Positions 9,370-18,590 of a stretch of 64,000 nucleotides of DNA are shown piece by piece. The number at the start of each line of letters is the position of its first letter. Position 1 is the first letter of the stretch. Source of the stretch: Chengkuizengella axinellae (lineage in GTDB: Bacteria; Bacillota; Bacilli; Paenibacillales; KCTC-33759); the NCBI RefSeq assembly GCF_030730905.1, contig NZ_JAVAMP010000015.1, forward strand, positions 25,971 through 89,970, in the 5' to 3' direction. Position numbers and translations under genes: made by a program. The notes beneath the pieces were generated by a model. It had not been told where the DNA came from. It made no database searches and saw only the letters and a list, made by a program, of their open reading frames with translations.

Positions 9370-10032
9370 TTAATCCACTATTTTTGTTACTTGTAGTATA
9401 TTCGGCAAAATTGAAATGTCATTTAATACAGAATCATCAATATTTTGGTCTACCTCAATTGTCATTAATGCCAGTTTTCCTTTTTCTTTTCTCGATACTT
9501 CCATATGACCAATATTAATTTGATGTTTGGCTAATAAGTTAGCTACAGCTGCAATTGCCCCAAATTTATCATTATGCGCAATTAAGATAGCAGGATGATT
9601 CCCTGATAATTTTAATTCGAATCCGTTAAGCTCTGTGATTTCAATTTTTCCACCGCCAATAGATACTCCTACTAATTCTAAGTCCCCTTGATCGTCTCCG
9701 ATTTTTACACGTGCAGTATTTGGGTGATCAGTGACCGCATCCTCTTCGTGAAAAGTGATTTGTATACCTGATTGGTGAGCTATACCCAATGAAGACTTAA
9801 TTCTTTCATCAAATGTATCAAAATCTAGGATTCCACCAATAATAGCAACATCAGTACCATGACCCTTATATGTTTTTGCAAATGAGCCATAAAAAGAAAT
9901 GGAAATCCATTTCGGTTCTCGACCGAATAAACTTCGAGCAACCTTGCCTATTCTGGCAGCACCTGCTGTATGTGAACTTGAAGGACCGATCATAACCGGA
10001 CCAATGATGTCAAACACACTTTTAAATTTCAT
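9370..10032 (-). CDS. sdaAB: L-serine dehydratase, iron-sulfur-dependent, beta subunit
   Basis: Regulatory and structural subunit of 220 aa. The N-terminal part begins with KFKSVFDIIGPVMIGPSSSHTAGA, the signature of serine dehydratase beta domains. The C-terminal 70 residues form an ACT domain (SGNHPAILIAHNDKFGAIAAVANLLAKH...), a ligand-sensing fold in amino-acid metabolism. It is the first gene of a probable four-gene unit sdaAB-sdaAA-M24-M24. Confidence 0.95.
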   Translation of the reverse strand: MKFKSVFDIIGPVMIGPSSSHTAGAARIGKVARSLFGREPKWISISFYGSFAKTYKGHGTDVAIIGGILDFDTFDERIKSSLGIAHQSGIQITFHEEDAVTDHPNTARVKIGDDQGDLELVGVSIGGGKIEITELNGFELKLSGNHPAILIAHNDKFGAIAAVANLLAKHQINIGHMEVSRKEKGKLALMTIEVDQNIDDSVLNDISILPNILQVTKIVD

Positions 10033-10349
10033 AGTGGTGTCAACCTTTCATTTAAATGTTTAAAATGTTAATGCGCTTTCATAAATTAAAATTCTAAAGT
10101 AAATTTACAACCTAAGAATATCACAAGAAACTACAGATGGGAACAAGATTGTTTACTCACTTTTCTGCATAAATATATATCCTTCAATGTAGAGTAAAAT
10201 ATATATATTTGTTAGTGTAATAAAACCCTCGTTAAAATGTAGTCTAATTCTTCATTAGAGGTAATTTTTATTTAAATATTGTATTTTTGTAGACCTAAAA
10301 ATTTTGAAAAAAAACTCGCCAATTGGCGAGCCCTTTCTTCTCATTAGGA
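10033..10349. other. Intergenic region with possible cre site
   Basis: About 317 bases without a gene. Near the sdaAB end, 10068-10081 read on the minus strand gives TGAAAGCGCATTAA, 13 of 14 positions of the CcpA consensus TGNAANCGNNNNCA. The MFS terminator is at 10307-10330. The remainder is AT-rich with nothing recognised. Confidence 0.4.
10307..10330 (-). terminator. Intrinsic terminator of the MFS gene
   Basis: On the minus strand CTCGCC, loop AATT and GGCGAG are followed by eight T residues, 20 bases beyond the MFS stop codon. A textbook rho-independent terminator. Confidence 0.9.
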
Positions 10350-11588
10350 TTAAAATTGATTTTCTTTAATCCTGAGCTGTACTTTCGGAAAAATAACGTA
10401 ATATATCGACGTTCCAACTAAACCAATACATGTAATAATAATAGCCATAACATAAGATGATAGAAATGCACTAATCGTTACCAAAGTAGATGAAACTAAC
10501 ATACTTAAATGAAATGTCATTCCTTTAATCGCCATATATGAGCTTCTAGCATCATCTGGTGGTAAAGATGCAATACTAGATTGTTCAACAGGAACTCGAA
10601 TCACTTCCCCCACAGTAGCAATGACCATCACAATGAATAAAAGCCAAATATTATTAGAAAATGAAATAAATCCATATCCTGCAACAAATAATAAACATCC
10701 AGTAACTAGGACAGCTCTCTCTTTAAATCTTTCAATAAACTTAGCTGCAAATATAGCTAGAGAGGCTACTAAAATCGTGTTTTCCGTTCTTAAAAACCCT
10801 AACATTTGAACTCCAGTAATTTCCCAAGAAAAGAATTGTTGATTTGTCATTTCTTCACTTAAACGTATTCCGATATAATTTGCTAGATTAAACTCCATGG
10901 ATAAAATCAAAACACCTGCAAGCACAAGCCAAATAAATAAGCGATCTTTGAACACCATGTTATAAGTAGTGAAGATTTTCTTAATATGCGAAGTAGATTC
11001 TTCTTCTGGATTTGGAAAATAACTCTCTTTAATAAAGAAGGTGATCAATGAAACTGTAATCAAAGAAGCAATGGACAATGCCATTAGCAATTCAAATAAA
11101 TGGGTTTCAAATAACAAGCCTCCTAAAATTCCTCCTATCGCAATGGACAGATTGTTAGCCCAATAAGTGATAGAATACATTAATTTCCTCTGTTCAGGTG
11201 TAGATACATCGATCAACATCGCTTGATGAGCTGGTCCAGAAAATCCCCAGCAAATTGTATTCACAGTCATCATTAAAAAAGTAATCATCACCGATTCAAC
11301 CCAAGGAGAATTAAATACCATCATTGTAAAAAATGCAAAAAAACGAGCAATCTCTGCATAAAGCATTAATTTTTTCCGTCCAACTCTATCAGAAATATAA
11401 CCACCAAAAAAATTAATACAAATCCCAATAAAAACATTGAACAAAAGTAGCAATCCTGTAATCTCTTCTCCAAAATGTTTGAAGAAGTAGATCGCCATAA
11501 ATGGAAAAATCATACTTCCTATGAAAGTACTAATAAACGTTTCAATAATACGAATTTTAATATTGATATGAAAATCTTTAAACTTCAA
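10350..11588 (-). CDS. MFS transporter, multidrug-type
   Basis: Major facilitator permease of 412 aa with about 12 hydrophobic helices. The loop between helices 2 and 3 reads GGYISDRVGRKK, the MFS motif A. It is monocistronic with its own terminator. The C-terminal half aligns with the truncated MFS remnant at 47.4-48.2 kb (for example FELLMALSIASLITVSLITFFIKESYF against FELLIGLLVISIITFWMTSALIQETYF, shown here only as the shared FELL...ETY/ESY pattern), so the two are paralogues. Substrate unknown; drug efflux is the usual role of this family. Confidence 0.85.
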   Translation of the reverse strand: MKFKDFHINIKIRIIETFISTFIGSMIFPFMAIYFFKHFGEEITGLLLLFNVFIGICINFFGGYISDRVGRKKLMLYAEIARFFAFFTMMVFNSPWVESVMITFLMMTVNTICWGFSGPAHQAMLIDVSTPEQRKLMYSITYWANNLSIAIGGILGGLLFETHLFELLMALSIASLITVSLITFFIKESYFPNPEEESTSHIKKIFTTYNMVFKDRLFIWLVLAGVLILSMEFNLANYIGIRLSEEMTNQQFFSWEITGVQMLGFLRTENTILVASLAIFAAKFIERFKERAVLVTGCLLFVAGYGFISFSNNIWLLFIVMVIATVGEVIRVPVEQSSIASLPPDDARSSYMAIKGMTFHLSMLVSSTLVTISAFLSSYVMAIIITCIGLVGTSIYYVIFPKVQLRIKENQF

Positions 11589-11782
11589 TGCTCTCCCCCC
11601 TGTTGTCTACCAAAATGAAGTGTAATTTTAACATTATAATAGCCTGACACCCTTTTTGGCAATCATTATTTTTCATAGAAAAATAAACCATGGATAATCA
11701 TGAAAAGTGAATAAAATTAAGTGTGATAACATGAGAGTATAGGAGGATACAATGCCAATATTGAGCAGTTTGTATACATAAT

Positions 11783-11810
11783 AAAAAAAGCACTACGATG
11801 AGTGCTAAAA
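11783..11810 (-). terminator. Intrinsic terminator
   Basis: Minus strand AGCACT, 5-base loop, AGTGCT followed by a run of seven T, about 30 bases past the stop of the small gene at 11842. Confidence 0.75.
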
Positions 11811-11841
11811 ATATAAACAAGATAATAAATATGAGATAAAT

Positions 11842-12123
11842 CTATTGTACCGTTAATAATGTATCATCAATTATTATTTTACTTTTTTGTGCTTCCACAT
11901 ACCAATTTGATACATCCGGTTTATTTTCCTTTAATTCTTTTATATATTTTTCATATCCAATTCCTTCAATGAGTTGACCATTTATTTGCAACCCAGTAGT
12001 CTGTATAACGATTTCATATTCACCAGGATCTTTAATCCTAATCTCTTCATTTATATCTATACTCTCACCTGGTTTTAATTTCCTATATACTCCTACGTCA
12101 GTTTGTTTTCGGTACAGGTACAT
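11842..12123 (-). CDS. Small hypothetical protein, possibly a fragment
   Basis: Frame of 93 aa, not recognised. It contains LKPGESIDINEEIRIKDPGEY, a pattern like edge strands of a beta-sandwich, and no signal peptide. The ATG directly follows an in-frame TGA and has no clear ribosome binding site, so it may be the tail of a once longer gene. A good terminator follows it, which argues that the region is or was transcribed. Confidence 0.4.
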   Translation of the reverse strand: MYLYRKQTDVGVYRKLKPGESIDINEEIRIKDPGEYEIVIQTTGLQINGQLIEGIGYEKYIKELKENKPDVSNWYVEAQKSKIIIDDTLLTVQ

Positions 12124-12292
12124 TCATCTAAATTTTTTCTAGCTGATTTTAAATTTACATTTATTTTAAAATCAATAAGTTAGTTTGTTACTAATTAACG
12201 TAACCATTGTCACTCGACTTATTGGATGTATAGCCATTTGGATTTGATCCTACTCCTATTAACTGTTCTAAAACAAGCTGCATCGGACTTCT

Positions 12293-13717
12293 TTATTTTA
12301 AACTATAAATCAAATCTGGAAGCCACAAGCTGATGGCTGGTATATAGGTCACAAGGATCAATCCAATAATCACTGCAATTAACCAAGGGAACGCAGATTT
12401 TGTGACATCGATTAGAGACATTTTTGTCATTCCACTTGCTACATATAAATTCAGTCCTACAGGTGGTGTAATCATCCCAACTTCCATATTCACAACCATA
12501 ATAATTCCAAAATGAATAGGATCAATACCTAAAGCTATAGCAACTGGGAATAAAATGGGAGCTAATATCGTAATGATCGCTGTTGGTTCCATAAACTGTC
12601 CCGCAATAAACAATAATACATTCACAATGAGCAAAAAAAGGATAGGTCCTACATTCCAGGCTGTAATCCAATCTGCTATGTTATGAGGGATTCTTTCCAA
12701 CGTAATGATATGTGCAAACAACATAGCCATAGCAATGATAAAAAACAGCATCGCTGTAGTTTTACTAGAATCGATTAATATTTTAGGTATATGTTTCAAC
12801 TTTAAATCCCTATGGATAAAAAAACCTACAATTAATCCTATAAATACAGCTACAGCTGCTGACTCAGTTGGAGTAAAATATCCAGTATATATCCCTCCAA
12901 CTACAACGATGGGTAATAACAAACTCCAGAAACCTTCACCCAAAGCTTTTAATCTTTCTTGTATGCTTGCTTTCTCAGCAATTTTAAATTGATTTTTTTT
13001 AGCAATGACGTAACTTACTACAGATAACAGAAAAGCTATAAGAATACCCGGAATAATACCAGCTAAAAAAAGCTTTCCTGCAGATTGGTCCACAGTGACA
13101 GCATAAACAATCATTGGAATACTAGGTGGAATAAGGATACCAAGTGATCCAGCGGTCGAAATAGAACCTACAGCATATTGTTTTGAATACCCATGTGTAA
13201 CCATAGCAGGAATCATGATCCCTCCTATAGCAACAACTGTTGCTGGTGAAGAACCTGAAATAGCAGCAAAAAGAGCACAAGCAGCTACACTAGCAATTGA
13301 TAATCCCCCTGGTATATGCCCAACCCAAGCATTCGTAAGATTAATAATCCGTTTTGCCACGCCTCCCGTAGTGAATATATTTCCTGCTAATATAAATAAA
13401 GGAATAGCCATGAGTGTGAAATGATTCAATCCTGAAAATACTTTTCCAGCTAAATCTGCCATAGGGTCCGTTGTGAAATAATAAATAGAGGCTACTGAAG
13501 ACAACCCTAAAGCAACTGCAATTGGCAATCCTAAAAATAGCAACAAAAATAACAATGAGAATAACGCAATCCCCATATTATTGATTTGAATGGCATAAAT
13601 AACACCAAAAAGTGATACGAAGATTAATAATAATGAAAATAATTTGCTTTTTATGCTCTTTTTGTTTTTGGGAGAAAGTGCCTGTGGCTCTTTGTTGATA
13701 TTTGCCATTGAGCTCAT
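12293..13717 (-). CDS. dctM: TRAP transporter large membrane subunit
   Basis: Permease of 474 aa with about 12-13 membrane helices; the longer than usual N-terminus begins with a charged cytoplasmic tail. Conserved DctM segments include GLPIAVALGLSS, FTLMAIPLFILAGNIF, ISGSSPATVVAIGGIMIPAM and GILIPPSIPMIVYAV. It forms the sodium-coupled translocation channel of a tripartite TRAP transporter, probably for C4-dicarboxylates given the adjacent DctSR-type regulators. Its ATG overlaps the dctQ stop codon by 4 bases (ATGA), indicating translational coupling. Confidence 0.95.
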   Translation of the reverse strand: MSSMANINKEPQALSPKNKKSIKSKLFSLLLIFVSLFGVIYAIQINNMGIALFSLLFLLLFLGLPIAVALGLSSVASIYYFTTDPMADLAGKVFSGLNHFTLMAIPLFILAGNIFTTGGVAKRIINLTNAWVGHIPGGLSIASVAACALFAAISGSSPATVVAIGGIMIPAMVTHGYSKQYAVGSISTAGSLGILIPPSIPMIVYAVTVDQSAGKLFLAGIIPGILIAFLLSVVSYVIAKKNQFKIAEKASIQERLKALGEGFWSLLLPIVVVGGIYTGYFTPTESAAVAVFIGLIVGFFIHRDLKLKHIPKILIDSSKTTAMLFFIIAMAMLFAHIITLERIPHNIADWITAWNVGPILFLLIVNVLLFIAGQFMEPTAIITILAPILFPVAIALGIDPIHFGIIMVVNMEVGMITPPVGLNLYVASGMTKMSLIDVTKSAFPWLIAVIIGLILVTYIPAISLWLPDLIYSLK

Positions 13718-14220
13718 AAATCCTCACCAACTTCCTGCTGCCTTAATTGATGAATTGGTTTTTTAACATAACGAATAAGAGTCTGCAGAAAACGAATGCT
13801 CATTAATCCAAATGCAATAGGTATAATGGATTTAGGAATATATACGGGAATTTCCATTTCAGGGGTCACCTGACCAAAATCATAAAGAATCTGGATATGT
13901 TGAATCCCTAAAATCGTAATAATGATACAAAACAGAGTACATAAACTTAAGGCACCAACACCAATCATCTTTTGTATCAAAGTTGGAAATTGTTTTACAA
14001 TAATATCTATTCCAATATGAACCTTATCCCTCACACCAATGGAAGCCCCAATTAACCCACAGGTAATCAGCAAATAAATGGAAGCTTCAAACGAAAAACC
14101 TAAAGTAGCATTAAAAATCCTTAATATGATTTCAAAGAACGTGATGGACACTCCTAAAGCTAGAGTAATTGAAACAATGATTTCTTCGATATGATTTAAT
14201 AGCGTATCGATTTTTTTCAA
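13714..14220 (-). CDS. dctQ: TRAP transporter small membrane subunit
   Basis: Membrane protein of 168 aa with four hydrophobic helices, the usual size and topology of DctQ. It carries GVRDKVHIGIDI between helices 2 and 3, a conserved DctQ segment. It pairs with DctM to make the membrane part of the transporter. The order dctP-dctQ-dctM is standard; the gap to dctP is 86 bases. Confidence 0.92.
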   Translation of the reverse strand: MKKIDTLLNHIEEIIVSITLALGVSITFFEIILRIFNATLGFSFEASIYLLITCGLIGASIGVRDKVHIGIDIIVKQFPTLIQKMIGVGALSLCTLFCIIITILGIQHIQILYDFGQVTPEMEIPVYIPKSIIPIAFGLMSIRFLQTLIRYVKKPIHQLRQQEVGEDL

Positions 14221-14306
14221 CTAGGATCACTTCCTTACCTTACCTTGTTACACAAGGTGTGACTGACATTACTCATGAGTAGATAAAACTGCAAAGACCT
14301 TTTTCA

Positions 14307-15413
14307 TTAATTATCTCTTAGCTCTTTAACAGCATTTATGAGATCTGCTCCTACCTCATCTTCATACTCTTCATATACTACATTCATCACATCAATCCAT
14401 GCTTGTTTTTGTTCATTTGTTAAATAATGAATTTCCTCAAGCATGTCATCCGCTATGATTTTATCCAGATTTTCTTGATTCAATCTTTCACCGTTTTCTC
14501 TTACCCACTGTGTCGTTTCATTTAATGCTTTTTGTAATTGTTCACGTATATTATCCGGTAATCCATTCCAAAATTTATCATTCGTAATAACCGCATAACC
14601 TAAATAACCATGGTTGCTGATCGTCATATACCTTTGCACTTCATGAAATTTTTTAGAGTAAATATTCGACAGCGTATTTTCTTGACCATTGATTACACCT
14701 TGTTCTAGTGCACTATAAACTTCACTAAAAGGCATCGGAGTTGGAACTGCGTCTACGGATTCAAACTGTGCTTCTAACACTTTACTGGACATGACTCTGA
14801 ATTGCTGACCCTCAAAATCCTCAGGCATGTAAAGCGGATGATCATCCAAAGTCATTTGTTTAAAACCATTGTCCCACATGGCAAGTCCCAGCAGATCCTG
14901 ATCTGTTAGCATCTTAAATAACTTACCGCCTATTTCTTCACTTTCCATTGCTGCTTGTACAGAGGCTACATCCTCAAATGCAAAGGGAAAATCAAATATC
15001 GTCCATTGGGGAAACAGTTTGGACACTTTTGAAGTAGACGGAGCAGCTAATTGAACATTATTTTGTTGCACTGCAGCTAAAACATCATCATCATTATACA
15101 ATTGTGAATTTGGGAAAACCTCTACCTCTACTCTTCCATCTGTATATTTCTCAGCTAACTCTTTAAACATGTTTGCAGCTTGACCTTTAGGCGTATCTTC
15201 GGCCACAACGTGTGAAAATTTAATGACAATAACTTCTTCCTTTTTCAATGTTTCTGTAGCAGGTTCGGAATCCTTTGTATTTGTATCTACATCTTCACTT
15301 TTATCTGTATTTGAAGAATCTGTGTTTTGATCAGTGGATCGAGCACCGCAACCTGTTAAAACCACTAATATAAGGATTAAAGACACACTGATCAACATCC
15401 ATTTTTTTAACAT
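14307..15413 (-). CDS. dctP: TRAP transporter substrate-binding lipoprotein
   Basis: Extracytoplasmic solute receptor of 368 aa. The signal peptide ends in a lipobox LTGC (Cys about residue 22), so the protein is anchored to the outer face of the membrane, followed by a Ser/Asp/Thr-rich linker. The mature part has the DctP fold, with IKFSHVVAEDTPKGQAA at its start and GQQFRVMSS holding the conserved arginine that pairs with the substrate carboxylate, then GQENTLSNIYSKKFHEVQ. A near-perfect CcpA site lies 39-52 bases upstream. It is strongly similar to the separate DctB-like protein at 18.6 kb. Confidence 0.95.
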   Translation of the reverse strand: MLKKWMLISVSLILILVVLTGCGARSTDQNTDSSNTDKSEDVDTNTKDSEPATETLKKEEVIVIKFSHVVAEDTPKGQAANMFKELAEKYTDGRVEVEVFPNSQLYNDDDVLAAVQQNNVQLAAPSTSKVSKLFPQWTIFDFPFAFEDVASVQAAMESEEIGGKLFKMLTDQDLLGLAMWDNGFKQMTLDDHPLYMPEDFEGQQFRVMSSKVLEAQFESVDAVPTPMPFSEVYSALEQGVINGQENTLSNIYSKKFHEVQRYMTISNHGYLGYAVITNDKFWNGLPDNIREQLQKALNETTQWVRENGERLNQENLDKIIADDMLEEIHYLTNEQKQAWIDVMNVVYEEYEDEVGADLINAVKELRDN

Positions 15414-15451
15414 AAAAAATCCCCCTTATTATCATATTGCCTTCCTAATTA

Positions 15452-15465
15452 TGATAACGTTTACA
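15452..15465. promoter_or_regulatory. cre site upstream of dctP
   Basis: Minus-strand TGTAAACGTTATCA matches every fixed position of the CcpA consensus TGNAANCGNNNNCA. It lies between dctR and dctP in the promoter region of the transport operon, consistent with catabolite repression of dicarboxylate uptake when sugars are present. Confidence 0.65.
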
Positions 15466-15516
15466 AATGTAAGAGGGAATAATTTGACCATATTGAACGT
15501 TTTGATCTTTTTGATC

Positions 15517-16227
15517 TTATTTAATTTTGCTCATGATATACCGATTGACAGGTCTACCCACTCCTCCATACTGTACGTCGAGATGGATTTTACCCGCTTC
15601 TTTTAAATATTCTAAATAACGACGAGATGTTACTCTTGCAACACCAACTCCTTCCGCTACCTCTTCAGCTGATTTAGAGCTGCTTTGATTTAATAAAAAT
15701 TGCTCGATTAGATCAAGCGTAGATTTGTTAAGCCCTTTGGGGAGTTCAGTTTCTGCTGCATCCTCAGCAAAGGGAGGGTGATGTTCCTTAGAGAAAAGCA
15801 TCTGATCCAATTGATGCTGTGAAATAGATCCATCAGATAGTTTTCTTTTATAATTACGAAAATTGTTTAAGGATTGTCTAATTCGATCAAATTTAAATGG
15901 TTTGATGATGTAATCTATAGCTCCATTTTGCAGCATAGTACGAATTGTTTTTCTATCATTAGCGGCAGTGATTACAATTACATCTACCTCTTCTTTTTGA
16001 TGCCTAATCTGATAGATCAATTCCATACCATCTGCTTTAGGCATATAAATATCTAAAATAACAAGCTCAGGTTTATACTTCTTTATCTTCCTTATTCCCT
16101 CTACACCATCACTTGCTGTATCAATAACATGAAAACCATCTACATTTTGTATAAATTGTTTATTCACTTCTTGTACCATTGGATCATCTTCAATTAAAAG
16201 CACATTAATTTGCTCTTGAATAGACAT
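15517..16227 (-). CDS. dctR: Response regulator, DctR/CitB family
   Basis: Response regulator of 236 aa. The receiver domain (about residues 8-125) carries the acidic pair in LIEDDP, phosphoacceptor Asp in LVILDIYMPKADG, Thr/Ser in VITAAND and Lys in YIIKPF. The C-terminal part (about 170-236) is the winged helix of the CitB/DcuR family. It is expected to activate dctPQM when phosphorylated by DctS. Its ATG follows the dctS stop codon directly. Confidence 0.92.
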   Translation of the reverse strand: MSIQEQINVLLIEDDPMVQEVNKQFIQNVDGFHVIDTASDGVEGIRKIKKYKPELVILDIYMPKADGMELIYQIRHQKEEVDVIVITAANDRKTIRTMLQNGAIDYIIKPFKFDRIRQSLNNFRNYKRKLSDGSISQHQLDQMLFSKEHHPPFAEDAAETELPKGLNKSTLDLIEQFLLNQSSSKSAEEVAEGVGVARVTSRRYLEYLKEAGKIHLDVQYGGVGRPVNRYIMSKIK

Positions 16228-17853
16228 TTATGAACTCCTTTCCACTTTTTGAAATCCAGCTGTTTTCTTTTGATTCATACGGAATTGAATAAAAAAGCTT
16301 GCCCCTTTTTCAGGTTGGGAATTCATATTCATCTCTCCATTTCCTTTTTCAATTATATTTTTTACCATATATAAACCTAGTCCATACCCTTCATCTTGAT
16401 TCGTTGTAAAACCTTCTTTGAAAATCTGCTCTTGAATAGATGCTGACATACCGATACCATTATCCTCGATTAAAACCTCGCAAATCTCTTCATTTTGATA
16501 GATACTAACATATACTTCTTTGTCCTCGATTTCCTTTTTTTGAAGTGCTTTAAAGGCATTTTCGATTAAATTACCCAGTATAAGAACAAAATCATGATGA
16601 TCAATATGATTTGGAAAATGCTCTAGTATACTGCTCCTATCAATATTTACTCTAATACCCAGCTCTTTTCCTCTGCTTACTTTACTTAGTAATAACCCTG
16701 CTATACTTTGATTTGAAATACTCTTACTTAAAAATCTAGTTAACTCCACCTGCTCCTCTGAAATTTGGTAAACATAGTTCAAAGCTTGCTCTTGCTCACC
16801 TAATTGGATTAGTCCAGCAATCGTATGGAGTTTGTTCATGTGCTCGTGATTCTGAACTCTTAAGGCTTCAACAAAGGCTTTTACGCCAGTAAGTTCCTCA
16901 GCCATCATCGTGACTTCGGTTCGATCCTGGAAAACGGCAACAGCACCAACAATTTTATGATCCACCTTTATTGGTATGCGACTGCTCATAATATTCGTAT
17001 ATTGAATTTGTATTTCTTGATTATAAATCGGATGCTCTAGTTGAAGCATTTCGGGTAATTTTGTATCTGGAACAACTTCACGGATGTTTTTCCCCACTAC
17101 ATCTCCATGAATGTTTAACATTTGTTTTGCTTTTTCATTAAATATAGTAATCATCTCTTGATTATCAATCGCTATCAGCCCTTCATTAATCGCGTGAAAT
17201 GTAGCCGTTCTTTCTACCAACAATCTTACAATTTCATGAGGTTCTAACTCAAACATTTGTTCCTTAATATGTTTTGCTAATAACCAGGCTCCAAAAATAC
17301 CAAGGAGAAGGGTTAAGAACATGACTACACCAATTTCATATTTGATTTCAGAAATAGAAGCCAAATAGGTTGGTAATATGTTGCCTACGATAACAACTCC
17401 AATTTGTTCATGGTTATCATTGATAATAGGAACAAATGCTCTCACAGCAATTCCTAATTCCCCTTTTGCCTTTGATGTATATGTATGCTCTGCAAATGCA
17501 GGACCTTCATCACTGCCGTAAGATATTGAACCGAGCATAGATTTTATTGGATGTGAATAACGTATTTTTTCATTATTTAAGACTACAATATAATCTACAT
17601 TGTTTACAATTCGTATTTCCTCGACTACAGGATATATTTTTATCCAACCATAGGGTTTAGTAAGATTGTTTTTAATTTCTGGAACCTGAGCAACGGTACG
17701 GGCTACGATCATAGATCGTTTTTCAATTTCCTCTTCTTTAATGCTTTTAATATTGCCTAATAGAAAAGTGCCACCAATGCATATAGAAAATAGAACTACA
17801 CCAAAAGAGAGGATTGTTATTTTAATCTGAATAGGGAGTCTGACTACTGTCAT
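16228..17853 (-). CDS. dctS: Sensor histidine kinase, DctS/CitA family
   Basis: Kinase of 541 aa. Order: membrane helix 1 (about 12-31), an extracellular Cache/PDC-type sensor loop (about 35-168), helix 2 (about 172-193), a PAS domain (about 210-320), a short Spo0B-type dimerisation helix with the phospho-His in VQNHEHMNKLHT, and an HATPase domain with LIENAFKAL (N box), EDNGIGM (G1) and GYGLGLYMVKNI (G2). The architecture is that of dicarboxylate/citrate sensors. It forms a two-gene operon with dctR. Confidence 0.92.
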   Translation of the reverse strand: MTVVRLPIQIKITILSFGVVLFSICIGGTFLLGNIKSIKEEEIEKRSMIVARTVAQVPEIKNNLTKPYGWIKIYPVVEEIRIVNNVDYIVVLNNEKIRYSHPIKSMLGSISYGSDEGPAFAEHTYTSKAKGELGIAVRAFVPIINDNHEQIGVVIVGNILPTYLASISEIKYEIGVVMFLTLLLGIFGAWLLAKHIKEQMFELEPHEIVRLLVERTATFHAINEGLIAIDNQEMITIFNEKAKQMLNIHGDVVGKNIREVVPDTKLPEMLQLEHPIYNQEIQIQYTNIMSSRIPIKVDHKIVGAVAVFQDRTEVTMMAEELTGVKAFVEALRVQNHEHMNKLHTIAGLIQLGEQEQALNYVYQISEEQVELTRFLSKSISNQSIAGLLLSKVSRGKELGIRVNIDRSSILEHFPNHIDHHDFVLILGNLIENAFKALQKKEIEDKEVYVSIYQNEEICEVLIEDNGIGMSASIQEQIFKEGFTTNQDEGYGLGLYMVKNIIEKGNGEMNMNSQPEKGASFFIQFRMNQKKTAGFQKVERSS

Positions 17854-18211
17854 AATACACTTTCCTTTCTAAAGGTTGGTGTAAACATTTCTTCCTTAAT
17901 CTTAGAAGATTTCTACAATGATCTCTGAAACCCTTCTGTGCAGCCTCTTATACTAGAATAAAAAAGTCATCGATTTCACTGATTGATCATCTAATCTGAT
18001 TAAATTAATAATATTCTTTGCTTTTTGTATCATCAAAATGTTACAGTGAATCTAAACCATTTTACTTTTTAATAATAGCAATTTAAAAAAGCTGTAACTT
18101 TTGGGGAGATGGAAATCAAGTCTTCTTTTAGGTTGCAGCTTATTAAATGTTAAAATTAAAAATGCTTTAAAATGGTAAAAATTATATGTACTATTTCTAG
18201 GAGGAATACTA
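17854..18211. other. Divergent dctS / csp intergenic region with 5' leader
   Basis: About 358 bases between two divergent genes. On the csp side, AAGCTGTAAC (18089-18098) can pair with GTTGCAGCTT (18132-18141), 9 Watson-Crick pairs and one G-U around a 33-base loop, suggesting a structured cold-shock mRNA leader. No clear operator for dctS was identified. Confidence 0.5.
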
Positions 18212-18412
18212 ATGCAAAACGGTAAAGTAAAATGGTTTAATTCTGATAAAGGTTTCGGTTTTATCGAAGTTGAGGGTGGAGAAGATGTATTCGTACATTT
18301 CTCAGCAATTCAAGGTGACGGATTCAAAAATTTAGATGAAGGTCAAGAAGTTTCTTTTGAAGTTGAGCAAGGAAATCGTGGTCCTCAAGCTGTTAACGTA
18401 AATAAACTTTAA
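18212..18412 (+). CDS. csp: Cold-shock protein, CspA family
   Basis: Nucleic-acid chaperone of 66 aa, a single OB fold. RNP1 (KGFGFIEV) and RNP2 (VFVHF) single-strand-binding motifs are intact. It keeps mRNA unfolded at low temperature. An AGGAGGAATACTA ribosome binding site precedes the ATG and a long structured leader lies upstream, as is usual for cold-induced csp genes. Which paralogue it corresponds to cannot be told from one copy. Confidence 0.96.
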   Translation: MQNGKVKWFNSDKGFGFIEVEGGEDVFVHFSAIQGDGFKNLDEGQEVSFEVEQGNRGPQAVNVNKL

Positions 18413-18445
18413 GATATCGTTATTTTACATGAACTGAATTACCAT

Positions 18446-18480
18446 AAAGCTAGCATTTTTGATGCTGGCTTTAATTAATT
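18446..18480 (+). terminator. Intrinsic terminator of csp
   Basis: AAAGCTAGCA pairs with TGCTGGCTTT (one G-U) around a 7-base loop, followed by TTAATTAATTT, 34 bases past the stop codon. Confidence 0.75.
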
Positions 18481-18590
18481 TCACAACCATTTTTATTGGT
18501 TTTGAGCATCTGCATACAGGTAATCATCTACAGAAGTAAAGTGTGGTAGACTAGAATTACCATAAACTGAAACATTTTGGGGTGTTTTTC

